A stretch of 48,459 bases of DNA from an uncultured Bdellovibrionales bacterium. GTDB lineage: Bacteria; Bdellovibrionota; FAC87; UBA2466. The notes beneath the pieces are model-generated. The model searched no databases. It saw only the letters and a program-made list of their open reading frames with translations, and was not told the origin of the DNA. Numbering within the stretch: position 1 is the first letter of the stretch; every line of letters begins with the position of its first letter. Below are positions 1-7,709 of this stretch, piece by piece. Location of the stretch: positions 1-48,459 of the forward strand of contig CALCZU010000100.1 of assembly GCA_937903155.1 (NCBI GenBank). Direction: 5' to 3'. The position numbers and the translations under genes were made by a program.

Positions 1-90
1 CGCAATCAAGCTTGGATGGCGGGATGGTCCGGAGTTCTCTACCCCAGTTCACGCGATCAAGTTTATGGCGTCCGGTGTGTCGGACATTAA
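1..90 (+). CDS. C-terminal tail of an unidentified protein (partial, left edge)
   Basis: Frame 1 is open from the left edge to a TAA at 88-90 and encodes 29 residues ending in GVRCVGH. A final 'VRCV'-type ending is common in Lcl_C/DUF1566, FISUMP and sulfatase-modifying-factor-like domains, so this could be the end of such a cell-surface protein, but the fragment is too short to assign. Its stop overlaps the stop of the convergent gene (87-902) in a shared TTAA. That end-to-end arrangement recurs at other convergent pairs in this window and is the main reason for believing the fragment is coding. Confidence 0.4.
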   Translation, partial: RNQAWMAGWSGVLYPSSRDQVYGVRCVGH

Positions 91-902
91 TTTCCGAGAA
101 TATTTTTCTGATCTTTCTCGAGTTCGTTAAATTTTTCAAGAATTCGATTTTTAGGATGCGTTCTGACGACCTCAGCGAGATCGATTTTAAGTTCTCCCTG
201 ACGATCGTACTGACTCGCAAACGTTCCCATATCCGGCATGTCTAGTTTCCACGCCAATAACTTTCCTAAAACATAATTTCCAAATTGGAAGGCTTCGTAT
301 TCATTTAAAAGCGTTAGAAAGTCACAGAAAGAAAATCTCTCTTTAAGCGTTTTCTGCGCGATGAATGCGGCTTTATACCCTTGGGCAAAAATGGATTGGC
401 TTGAATAAGCCAATTGAAACTGCGCTGAATGACGAGTTTCGTGGATGAGAAAAGCCAGTGACGCGTACGGATTTTTTTCCTTCGAAAGTTCCATCGGATT
501 GAGTAAAACTCTTCCGGGGCTAGGATGATTCGGATCAAAATCAAAGTAGGCAGAGCCTTTGGTGATCCCATTTTCGATAATCAGTTCAGGCGGAGTAATC
601 CCCATCACCTTGCACTCAATTTCAAAAACACGTTTTAGATAAGGAATCTGCTCGTCCATTGAAAGCTGATTCCAATTTAAGATCGCGATGGATAACTCCG
701 AATCGGCTTGAAGGGCTTTTACTAAAAGTTCGCGGGTAGAAAGTGTATCCTTATCCAGTCCCAGGACAAACTTGGACGCTTCTCCCTGCAATGCAAAAGC
801 TTGAGGAGCTTTGCGTTGAATCTCAGGGTTTGCGAAGAACGAGTCCTGTGCGAACGAAGATGTACTCCAAATTACCAGGGCCAAAATCAAGCGTTTAATC
901 AT
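87..902 (-). CDS. Secreted HExxH zincin-like protein
   Basis: A 271-residue protein. The start at 902 is chosen because GGAGG lies 5 bases upstream; a longer reading from 914 would begin inside this ribosome binding site. Residues 1-19 form a Sec signal peptide ending SSFAQD. The core carries HETRH at 154-158, an exact HExxH zinc-peptidase signature, inside a hydrophobic helix (LAFLIHETRHSAQ). It is followed about 45 residues later by NEYEA (200-204), whose glutamates could be the third zinc ligand as in gluzincins. This suggests a periplasmic or exported metalloprotease, or a binding protein with that fold. I do not recognise the family, and the substrate is unknown. It is divergent from the LysR gene at 989, which may regulate it. 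Confidence 0.6.
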   Translation of the reverse strand: MIKRLILALVIWSTSSFAQDSFFANPEIQRKAPQAFALQGEASKFVLGLDKDTLSTRELLVKALQADSELSIAILNWNQLSMDEQIPYLKRVFEIECKVMGITPPELIIENGITKGSAYFDFDPNHPSPGRVLLNPMELSKEKNPYASLAFLIHETRHSAQFQLAYSSQSIFAQGYKAAFIAQKTLKERFSFCDFLTLLNEYEAFQFGNYVLGKLLAWKLDMPDMGTFASQYDRQGELKIDLAEVVRTHPKNRILEKFNELEKDQKNILGN

Positions 903-910
903 TGAATCCT

Positions 911-927
911 CCATGTTAAGAACATGG
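911..927. promoter_or_regulatory. 17-bp inverted repeat between divergent genes
   Basis: CCATGTT-AAG-AACATGG is a perfect 7-base inverted repeat with a 3-base centre. Its left arm overlaps the ribosome binding site of the minus-strand HExxH gene, so a bound protein, or the equivalent RNA hairpin, could block that gene's expression. It lies 62 bases before the LysR start. It does not fit the T-N11-A LysR box, so assigning it to that regulator is only a guess from position. Confidence 0.35.
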
Positions 928-988
928 TAGGGGGGATATCGCCCATCACGAAGTGAAACCTTTTCATACTTATTGATGGCGACTTTTC

Positions 989-1906
989 ATGAATACGGAC
1001 GAACTCAGATATTTTATCGAAGCTTCAAAAGAACAGAACTTAAGCAAAGCCGCTCGCACTTTGGGGACTACTCAAAGTACTTTAAGTCACGCCATCCGGA
1101 GACTCGAAAAAGAATTCGATTGTAAGTTGTTTTCAAAAACTGGCAAAAATCTAAAGCTCACCCTTCAAGGACGAAAGTTTTCAGAACGTGCGGTAGAAAT
1201 TATTCGAAACATCCATGATCTTAAAGATGAAGTCTCGTCGGGAACTACCCCTTTGATCGGACATTTCAAAGCGGCGGGAACCATCGGCACTCCGGCGCAG
1301 ATTCTGGCGCACGCACTTTTAAGATTGAACGCGTCGTCGAATTCGATTCTCGAAATTTCTAATTTACGGTCGTCAGATATTTTAAAAAGAGTTTCGGCTA
1401 AAGAATTGGATTTTGGATTGTGTTACGAACCTCAACCTTATCCTCACGTGGAGAGACGGGCGATTGCGGAATCTGAATACGTGATCGTCGTACGAAGAAG
1501 CCATCCTCTTTTCAAAATCAAAAAGGACAAGCGTGCCGAAGCGCTACTTCACTTTTCTTGGGCGCATCCGAGGCACCTTCCGGGAATTGCGTCGTGTACA
1601 ACGCATCCCATTTTTTCTCAGTTTTCTAAGCAACCCAAGGTTCGTTATTTCTACGACAGCTACGATGTCGCGGTCGAAATTTTAACGGCGACTGATGCGT
1701 GGGCACTCCTGCCAAGATCACTCTTATCGAGATATTCAGATCTTTTGCGACCCACTCTTGAAGATTTTATCGAGCCGATTGGACTCTCATTGGTCTGGCA
1801 CGAGGACGGTGACACGCTTCTCGTCGATTCACTCGAAGTCGCATTAAAGTCGGCAGCACGATTGCAAGGTTGGCGTGCGGCTGCGTCATCGATCGTTTCG
1901 CAATAG
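989..1906 (+). CDS. LysR-family transcriptional regulator
   Basis: A 305-residue protein of normal LysR length. Residues 1-60 are the winged helix-turn-helix: ELRYFIEA opens the domain, and LSKAARTLGTTQSTLSHAI is the helix-turn-helix, followed by RRLEKEFDCKLF. Residues about 90-295 form the periplasmic-binding-protein-like effector domain, including the typical ELDFGLCYEP strand. LysR proteins usually bind a small-molecule co-inducer and control a divergent gene; here the divergent gene encodes the HExxH exported protein (87-902). The effector cannot be inferred. The next gene downstream has its own promoter and Fur-box match, so it is probably not co-regulated. Confidence 0.9.
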   Translation: MNTDELRYFIEASKEQNLSKAARTLGTTQSTLSHAIRRLEKEFDCKLFSKTGKNLKLTLQGRKFSERAVEIIRNIHDLKDEVSSGTTPLIGHFKAAGTIGTPAQILAHALLRLNASSNSILEISNLRSSDILKRVSAKELDFGLCYEPQPYPHVERRAIAESEYVIVVRRSHPLFKIKKDKRAEALLHFSWAHPRHLPGIASCTTHPIFSQFSKQPKVRYFYDSYDVAVEILTATDAWALLPRSLLSRYSDLLRPTLEDFIEPIGLSLVWHEDGDTLLVDSLEVALKSAARLQGWRAAASSIVSQ

Positions 1907-1909
1907 CCC

Positions 1910-1938
1910 TTGCCAAACGATCCAATAATGATAATGAT
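1910..1938 (+). promoter_or_regulatory. Candidate sigma-70 promoter for the 1974 gene
   Basis: TTGCCA at 1910-1915 (5 of 6 matches to TTGACA) is followed by a 17-base spacer and AATGAT at 1933-1938 (4 of 6 to TATAAT). The -10 lies wholly inside the Fur-box match at 1924-1942, the classical geometry for iron repression. Transcription would begin about 30 bases before the start codon. Confidence 0.5.
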
Positions 1939-1942
1939 TCTC
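1924..1942. promoter_or_regulatory. Fur box
   Basis: AATAATGATAATGATTCTC matches the 19-base consensus GATAATGATAATCATTATC at 16 of 19 positions. It overlaps the proposed -10 element and precedes the start codon at 1974 by about 31 bases. With iron-loaded Fur bound, transcription of the exported protein at 1974-2528 should be off, so the gene would be expressed under iron limitation. Confidence 0.65.
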
Positions 1943-1973
1943 AACATTGTTGAACACCTTCAGGAGACTCATT

Positions 1974-2528
1974 ATGAAATCCATTCTAAATCTATTCTTT
2001 GTTTTTGCATTGGCCTTAGCGCCTCAACTCATGGCGCACGAACACGGCGGTCTTGGTAAAATTACCGGAGAAAACGTAGATCTTTTTTATTCGGACCACG
2101 CCATCTCAGGACATATTAAAGGAAAACTTCTCTTCGCGACCCCGCTCGAGAAAGAATTCGGCATTGCGCTTTCTCATTGGGAGCAAGGAAAGAAGTTTGA
2201 CACGGTTTTTAAAAAGAACGGTACGGCACTTTCAGGCGAAATCGAAAGCCTGACCGAAAAAGGAGAAAAAACGAATACAAAATTCGCGGTTTCTAAAATC
2301 TCGGCTAAAGAAGGCGTGATTGAAGGTCAACTTAACGGACAAGCTTTTAAAGTAAAGGTCTCGTCCGATAAAATGGAAGAAGAACACTACATCAATCCTC
2401 TCTTCCAAGTGAATTATCTTGGAAAAGACTATTCCTTTAAGTTGCAAGACGGAATGGCGTGCATCGGCTGCTCGCTCAAAATCAGCTTCGTCGTCTTAGG
2501 AATGCTCAGTACGGCCGGCGCTTTGTAA
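1974..2528 (+). CDS. Small exported protein, probably iron-regulated
   Basis: A 184-residue protein. The start at 1974 is chosen because AGGAG lies about 8 bases upstream; a reading from 1947 adds nine residues ahead of the signal peptide. Residues 1-21 are a Sec signal peptide ending QLMA, so the mature chain would begin HEHGG, a His-rich N-terminus like those that bind Cu(II), Zn or Ni. The middle (about 35-155) is Lys/Glu-rich with alternating beta-type segments. The end holds CIGC, then a short hydrophobic run. I do not recognise the family. The Fur box and N-terminal histidines together suggest a role in periplasmic metal capture or delivery; this is inference. A terminator follows at 2539. 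Confidence 0.7.
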   Translation: MKSILNLFFVFALALAPQLMAHEHGGLGKITGENVDLFYSDHAISGHIKGKLLFATPLEKEFGIALSHWEQGKKFDTVFKKNGTALSGEIESLTEKGEKTNTKFAVSKISAKEGVIEGQLNGQAFKVKVSSDKMEEEHYINPLFQVNYLGKDYSFKLQDGMACIGCSLKISFVVLGMLSTAGAL

Positions 2529-2538
2529 GAACGAATGG

Positions 2539-2574
2539 CCCGCCCTTTTCTGATGAGAGGGGCGGGTTTATTTT
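2539..2574 (+). terminator. Rho-independent terminator
   Basis: CCCGCCC (2539-2545) pairs with GGGCGGG (2560-2566), the stem extends through TTTTC/GAGAG with G-U pairs around a TGAT loop, and TTTATTTT follows. It lies 10 bases after the stop of the exported-protein gene. Confidence 0.85.
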
Positions 2575-2694
2575 GCTCCTCGACGAATCGCTCTTGTGAG
2601 TTTCAAATCTGGTCTTGAAAGGTCGATATTTGTTCTCGCAAAATTCTCCCGATTTTTGCTTCAATCTCTTCCTAAACCTGGTAATTCTATCAGG

Positions 2695-4254
2695 ATGAGT
2701 TCAGACGCAACGCCACTGTCGCTAGAGAAGATGCTAGAAAGTAAATTCGGCTTTGCGGAATTTCGAAAAGGGCAGCGGGAAGTCATTGATTCTGTCGTGA
2801 GTCAAAAAGATGTCCTGGCCGTGATGCCGACGGGCCGTGGCAAATCGCTTTGTTACCAACTGCCTTCTGTTTTAAAACCGGGAATTGTTGTGGTCGTTTC
2901 TCCTCTCATCGCGTTGATGGAAGATCAGACGCGTCAACTGAGTCAAAAAGGCATTCCTTCGGGATGTTTGCATTCGGGACAGAATCTAGGAGATCGAAAA
3001 GCGGTTTTTGCGTCGATGCGAAGTTCGGACCATTTTATTCTCTATCTTTCTCCTGAGAGAGTTCAAAAAGAAGGCTTTGCGGCTTGGGTCAAAACTGCAC
3101 CTATTTCACTCTTTGCCGTCGATGAAGCCCACTGCGTTTCTCAATGGGGACCTGATTTTAGAAAAGAGTATTATCAGCTGAAAATTTTAAGAGAGTTGCG
3201 TCCAGAGGTGCCGGTATTGGCGCTGACAGCGACTGCAACGCCTGAAGTTTTACGAGATATCATTAAGCAGTTGAAGTTGAATCAACCCGACCGACATATT
3301 TATGGATTTTATCGTCCCAATCTCTATTACCAAGTTGAAAACTGCGCGAATGAAAAAGAGAAGATGGCTTGGGTCGATCAAGCATTGATTCAAAACACGA
3401 CAGGGCGGGTGCTAATCTATTGCGGAACGCGCAATCAATGCGAAGAACTCTCGGCCTATTTTTCAGCCAGTCATACGGATGTCGGTTTCTACCACGCAGG
3501 AATGAGCGATGAAGATCGCGCAGATATCCAAGAAAAATATTCAAACGGCGAAATCCGAATTCTAGCGGCGACCAATGCTTTTGGAATGGGAATCGACCAT
3601 CCGGATGTGAGGCTTGTGATCCATTACCAAATGCCATCGAATATCGAAGGGTATTATCAAGAAATGGGAAGAGCAGGGCGCGATGATAAACCTTCGACTT
3701 GTCTTTTACTCTACGCAAAAAAAGACAAAGGCTTACATTCTTATTTCATCCAAAAATCCGAAGCGGAAAGTTTTGTCATCAGTCGTCGTTGGAATGCTCT
3801 CAATACGATTACCCAATTTGCCGAAGGGGGCGAATGCCGACATTCGGGCATTCTGACTTATTTCAAAGATGCCGTGCGAATTAAGAAATGCGGTCACTGT
3901 GATATTTGCGACCCCAAATCGCCTCGTAAAATTGAAGAACCCAAAGCTTCGCAAGGGGTTCCAATGTACGGTTCCGTCAAATCTGCAAAAGCCAAAGTGA
4001 AGAAATCGAAAGTCGACACCGATGCGCCTCTGACCAAAGAGCAAGAGCTTCGTTATGAGCTTATCCGCGAATGGCGAAAAGACTACGCTGACGCGCACGA
4101 TATTCCGCCCTTTATTATTTTTAGTAATAAAACTTTAAAGGATTTAGTCCGAAGAAATCCTCAAAACCTCGTTGAACTTGAAGAAGTTTACGGTTTCGGC
4201 CCGAATAAAGTCGAAAAAATTGGTAAAGAAGTTCTCGCTCAACTTGGGTTTTAA
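2695..4254 (+). CDS. recQ: RecQ-type ATP-dependent DNA helicase, short form
   Basis: From the ATG at 2695 the protein has 519 residues; the frame is open from a GTG at 2596, but the homologous region begins near 2695. Domains: helicase core with Walker A MPTGRGKS (44-51), DEAH (143-146), LTATATPEV and GRAGRDD; a zinc-binding module with Cys 381, 399, 402 and 405; and an HRDC domain from about 446 to 519. RecQ unwinds DNA 3' to 5' in recombination and fork repair. E. coli RecQ has about 610 residues because a winged-helix domain of about 110 residues sits between zinc module and HRDC. Here only about 40 residues, rich in Lys/Ser/Ala, occupy that place, so the winged helix is absent. The start codon is not settled: AGG directly abuts the ATG. 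Confidence 0.9.
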   Translation: MSSDATPLSLEKMLESKFGFAEFRKGQREVIDSVVSQKDVLAVMPTGRGKSLCYQLPSVLKPGIVVVVSPLIALMEDQTRQLSQKGIPSGCLHSGQNLGDRKAVFASMRSSDHFILYLSPERVQKEGFAAWVKTAPISLFAVDEAHCVSQWGPDFRKEYYQLKILRELRPEVPVLALTATATPEVLRDIIKQLKLNQPDRHIYGFYRPNLYYQVENCANEKEKMAWVDQALIQNTTGRVLIYCGTRNQCEELSAYFSASHTDVGFYHAGMSDEDRADIQEKYSNGEIRILAATNAFGMGIDHPDVRLVIHYQMPSNIEGYYQEMGRAGRDDKPSTCLLLYAKKDKGLHSYFIQKSEAESFVISRRWNALNTITQFAEGGECRHSGILTYFKDAVRIKKCGHCDICDPKSPRKIEEPKASQGVPMYGSVKSAKAKVKKSKVDTDAPLTKEQELRYELIREWRKDYADAHDIPPFIIFSNKTLKDLVRRNPQNLVELEEVYGFGPNKVEKIGKEVLAQLGF

Positions 4255-4652
4255 AAAAACGTTGAGCTTCCGATATCAAACTTTCGATAATCACACGTTA
4301 GCTCTTCTCCGCGTGAGATTTTTCTTAAAGCACAATTGCGATCGCCTACGGCCAAAAGATTAGGCTCGTGGTGATGATTCATAAATCGCGCGTTATCACC
4401 ACAGAGCAAATAAAGCGCTCGAGGTTTAGGACGAGACATTAAATATCTTTCATTGGGTTCGACCAGATTACTGAAATGATCGAGATACTCTTGCGCTGCT
4501 TTGGGAAGGGCTTGGATTTCTTCGCCTGTGATCTCTCGATCAAAGCCTTCCACATATTCCCAAATCAATTCGCCTTCAGCGATGTCTTCTTTTGCAAAAA
4601 CACCAATTCCGTTAATTTCGCTTAAACCTAAATACGTAGGCACGACTAACAT
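4251..4652 (-). CDS. SET-domain protein (putative lysine methyltransferase)
   Basis: A 133-residue protein that is almost entirely a SET domain. It opens with GIGVFAKEDIAEGELIWEY, the usual GxG start, and carries RFMNHHHEPNL, equivalent to the NHxCxPN motif of the SAM and lysine pocket. It ends with GEELTCDY, the conserved catalytic-tyrosine motif. GGGGGA 5 bases before the ATG supports the start. SET proteins transfer methyl from SAM to protein lysine; the bacterial target is unknown. The gene follows the TolC-like gene by 18 bases in what looks like an operon. Its stop overlaps the convergent recQ stop in a shared TTAA. No post-SET cysteines are present. Confidence 0.8.
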   Translation of the reverse strand: MLVVPTYLGLSEINGIGVFAKEDIAEGELIWEYVEGFDREITGEEIQALPKAAQEYLDHFSNLVEPNERYLMSRPKPRALYLLCGDNARFMNHHHEPNLLAVGDRNCALRKISRGEELTCDYRKFDIGSSTFF

Positions 4653-4670
4653 TTTTCCCCCATAAACCCA

Positions 4671-6041
4671 TTAATATTTTAAACCACCCAGCTCTTTTCC
4701 CACCGCTTGCGAAAGCTTCGCGATAGACATATTCACCGCATAAACCGTTTCGATATAATTTTTTCGAGAAAGGCCGTCGCCTTCTAAAGCTTCTAAGAGG
4801 TCTTTTGCGGCCGTAATTCCAATCGACCATCCCATTCCGCTTTGAACAAACCATTTTTTTGAAGTCGCTCGGCGCGCGTCGGCGATTTTAAATCCATCGA
4901 GTGCTTGTTCGAGTTCCCAATAAGCTTTTTTGACTTGCAGTTCAATTCCGGGAGCCGCCCAGCTTTCCATGGCTTTTAATTTCATTGCTTCAGCGTTTTG
5001 TTCCTGCGCTTCCGCAGAATGTCTCATGAATTCGAGATCGAATTTCAAACCGACGCCCACTCCACCTGCAAGCGGGTTAAACGGATCGTTTGCGAAAACC
5101 GATTGTTGCTTCGTGCGCACTGGACTCCAACCGGCCTGGCCGAAAGCCCCGACAAATAAAATCGGATAACTTTGGGCCTGCTTCGCGTCTCTTAAGGCAA
5201 GCCGCGCTTGCTGACCCGCCACCAACGCTTTAAATTCTGGGCGAGTGGCTTTTGCCATTTTTAGGTAGTCTTCCATTGGTAATTTTTCAAAAGGCATCGG
5301 TTTTAATTTTGGCACTTCAAGGTTTGCAAACTTCAAACCCGAAAGCCACGCCACGGCACGCTCGGCTGTTTGCTTCGCGGCTTTAGCATAAAGTTTTTTC
5401 TGTTCAAGATCATTGAGTGCGGTTTTGAGTCGGAAAATATCGTGAGGTTTGACAGTGGATTTCTTTTTCTTACTGGCAGCCGTTTCTTCGGCGGTTTTAA
5501 CGGCTTCAGCCAAAAACGAACTTAAGTCGTCAACAAGCTTCTCTAAGTCGGTCGCCATTTGATAGCCAAAATACATTTCTTTAGCTTGCATAATGACGTC
5601 ATTCTTCTTCGAGCTCGCAATCCCCGTCTTGGCTTCAATTTGCCCCTCAGCGGCTCTTCGATAACTTGAAATCATGCCAAAAGTATAGAGAGGCTGCACG
5701 ATCTGAACGCCGCCCGTGAGCAAAGGGCCCCATTTACTCCAATTCGATTTTGATTGAAGCGCGTCACCCGTTTCTTCGAAAATCGGTGCGGCTAAAACCA
5801 TGAGCGTAGCTTTGGGATAAAGTGCGGCTTTAGCTTGTTCGAGTTGCGCTCTTGCGACTTCGACATCTTGTAATGACTCTTGGATCATTCCGTTATTCTC
5901 AGACGTCGCTTTTAAGATTTCCTCGAGACTCACGTTTGACGGGGTTTCCGCGGGAGGGGTGGGCGCTGCGAAAAGGGTGAAGCTGAAAATTAGGAATAAC
6001 CCGTAGAACTGGGATAAAATATCTTTAAATCTCTGCATCAT
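4671..6041 (-). CDS. TolC-family outer-membrane channel protein
   Basis: A 456-residue protein. The start at 6041 is chosen because GAGG lies about 4 bases upstream; an in-frame GTG at 6053 lies before that site. Residues about 1-27 are a signal peptide (GLFLIFSFTLFAAPT). Two related OEP repeats follow: ARAQLEQAKAALYPKA near residue 65 and RLALRDAKQAQSYPIL near 280, each a long helix followed by a short beta segment, as in TolC, with Ala/Gln-rich coiled helices between. TolC-type trimers form an outer-membrane and periplasmic exit duct for type I secretion or efflux. No membrane-fusion or inner-membrane partner is adjacent, so it probably works with pumps encoded elsewhere. Transcription continues into the SET gene. 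Confidence 0.85.
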   Translation of the reverse strand: MMQRFKDILSQFYGLFLIFSFTLFAAPTPPAETPSNVSLEEILKATSENNGMIQESLQDVEVARAQLEQAKAALYPKATLMVLAAPIFEETGDALQSKSNWSKWGPLLTGGVQIVQPLYTFGMISSYRRAAEGQIEAKTGIASSKKNDVIMQAKEMYFGYQMATDLEKLVDDLSSFLAEAVKTAEETAASKKKKSTVKPHDIFRLKTALNDLEQKKLYAKAAKQTAERAVAWLSGLKFANLEVPKLKPMPFEKLPMEDYLKMAKATRPEFKALVAGQQARLALRDAKQAQSYPILFVGAFGQAGWSPVRTKQQSVFANDPFNPLAGGVGVGLKFDLEFMRHSAEAQEQNAEAMKLKAMESWAAPGIELQVKKAYWELEQALDGFKIADARRATSKKWFVQSGMGWSIGITAAKDLLEALEGDGLSRKNYIETVYAVNMSIAKLSQAVGKELGGLKY

Positions 6042-7707
6042 GTTACCTCGCACACATCTTCTCCGTATTCAGCGGGCCTTGTACCACCGGCTGCGTTCTC
6101 ACGCGCGATCCCTTTTAGGGGGCTTGTCTCCCGAAATTAAAAAATATTTTCAGCAGTACCAGCGTGACTTTCAGAGGTTTCAGGAGTTTTCCACAAAGCG
6201 GGAACTTCTCATTGAAATTTTGAATAGCCACATCGTGTTTTTCGGAGATTATCACACCCTGTCGCAGGCACAAAGAACAGTCGTAAGACTGCTCCGGGAT
6301 GCCGTTAGGGTGATGAAACGAAAACACAGACCGATCGTGCTTGCCCTGGAAATGTTAAGGGAAAGTGACAAAAATCACGTCGCCGCGTTCTTTTCAGGCA
6401 AGATTTCTGAGTCGGTATTTCTCAAAAAAATCCGATTTCAAGAAAACTGGGGGTTTTCGTGGGAAAGCTATCGAGAACTCTTCCTATTGGCGAAAGATCA
6501 GGGGTTTAAAGTGGTGGGTTTAAGCCCCGAGGCTTTGGAGAAGCGATATTCCTTAATCGATCGCGACCGAATCGCCGCAAATATTCTCGTCGAGATTACG
6601 GAGGAAGACCCCGATGCCCTAGTCGTTGTTTTATTTGGAGATCTCCATTGCGCCGAAAAACATCTTCCTCTCGATGTCAAAGCGCGGCTCTCGAAAAAGA
6701 AACTCGAAAGAAAATCCCTCATTGTTCATCAAAACAACGAAAAGTTTTACTGGAAACTGGTCGAGCAGGGAGTGGAACAACTGGTCGATGTGGTTAAAAT
6801 CAAAAAAGACATTTACTGTGTGATGAATACGCCTCCGTGGGTAAAACTCCAAAGCCATGTCAGTTGGGTGGAGTTACTTACGGAATCGAATGAGAGAGAA
6901 TGGCTACACCCCTCAGAAGAAGTCCATCGAGTCGAACACTTTCAAGAGGTTCAAGATTTGATTCGAGCGCTGGGCGAGTTTCTAGAAATTAATACCGATC
7001 TCTACAATGATTTTCAGATTAAAGGACCCTTTGATTTGGCGTTTTTAAGATCGAAGTCCAATCATTATTCCCGGCAAGAAATTAAAATCATCGGACATTT
7101 TCTGACGGAGTTTAAAAGCCTATTCTTGCCTGAAGGAAACGTACTTTTCTTAACCAATCTGACGATTAATCATTCAGCGTCGGTGGCTGCCCAGTACTTA
7201 CATTCGAAACTTAGCGGCTTTGACCAAGTTTTCGCAAAACCTCGCCGAGATTTTTATACCTATATTTGGATCGAAGCGATGGCGTTTGTGGGTTCCAAAA
7301 TCATCAACCACAAACGGAAATGCAATGGTCCTAAAGATTTAAAAGAAATGCTGCACAAGGGCTCGACTGAGCAAATTAAAATCGCCGCAAAAGTGCTCGA
7401 ACATCTCGAAAGAGAAAGAAACTATTTTGACGGCGGAAAAAAATTTGCAGGGATTGAAATTCCCTTGAATGAACGCAGTCCCCTCAAAGTCGTCTTCTAC
7501 TACAAAGTCTCCAAGGCCCTCGGTCAAATTTTTGGCCAAGCCCTCTACAATGCCGTCTTCGAAAATAAAATTTCAAGACAAGAACTCCTCGAAATCTTCA
7601 GTACGAGTTTCACCCTCAAAGACAAACCGCGCGCCGAATACTTAAGCTGGGCAAAATTCCTCGACAAACACGATTTCCGCGAAATCCAAAAAAATAAACA
7701 ACTTTAA
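6040..7707 (+). CDS. ChaN-like (haem-binding uptake/Tiki superfamily) protein with long C-terminal region
   Basis: A 555-residue protein. Residues about 60-235 match the ChaN/Tiki pattern: HIVFFGDYHTLSQAQR, then LALEMLRESD, a WGFSWESYRELFLLAKDQGFKVVGLS stretch (shown here only by its key W-Y-L residues), and VVVLFGDLHCAEKHLP. ChaN is an iron-regulated lipoprotein that binds haem; Tiki proteins are metalloproteases. Here no signal peptide or lipobox is visible, so the protein looks cytoplasmic. Residues about 290-555 form a second helical domain that I do not recognise. The start is uncertain: the ATG at 6040 has no ribosome binding site and overlaps the TolC-like start codon on the other strand, and the next in-frame TTGs (6079, 6124) are also poorly supported. 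Confidence 0.7.
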   Translation: MLPRTHLLRIQRALYHRLRSHARSLLGGLSPEIKKYFQQYQRDFQRFQEFSTKRELLIEILNSHIVFFGDYHTLSQAQRTVVRLLRDAVRVMKRKHRPIVLALEMLRESDKNHVAAFFSGKISESVFLKKIRFQENWGFSWESYRELFLLAKDQGFKVVGLSPEALEKRYSLIDRDRIAANILVEITEEDPDALVVVLFGDLHCAEKHLPLDVKARLSKKKLERKSLIVHQNNEKFYWKLVEQGVEQLVDVVKIKKDIYCVMNTPPWVKLQSHVSWVELLTESNEREWLHPSEEVHRVEHFQEVQDLIRALGEFLEINTDLYNDFQIKGPFDLAFLRSKSNHYSRQEIKIIGHFLTEFKSLFLPEGNVLFLTNLTINHSASVAAQYLHSKLSGFDQVFAKPRRDFYTYIWIEAMAFVGSKIINHKRKCNGPKDLKEMLHKGSTEQIKIAAKVLEHLERERNYFDGGKKFAGIEIPLNERSPLKVVFYYKVSKALGQIFGQALYNAVFENKISRQELLEIFSTSFTLKDKPRAEYLSWAKFLDKHDFREIQKNKQL

Positions 7708-7709
7708 CC

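Noticed and set aside
12..245. 77-codon plus-strand frame at the left edge
   Set aside because: It lies mostly antisense to the HExxH gene, has no ribosome binding site and conflicts with the frame-1 tail ending at 90.
911..927. LysR T-N11-A box
   Set aside because: The symmetric palindrome gives T-N9-A and A-N11-T pairs, so it is listed only as an unassigned inverted repeat.
2596..2694. N-terminal extension of RecQ from a GTG
   Set aside because: The extra 33 residues resemble no RecQ N-terminus and the GTG has no ribosome binding site.
3263..3718. 151-codon minus-strand frame inside recQ
   Set aside because: It is fully antisense to conserved helicase motifs and has no recognisable domain or ribosome binding site.
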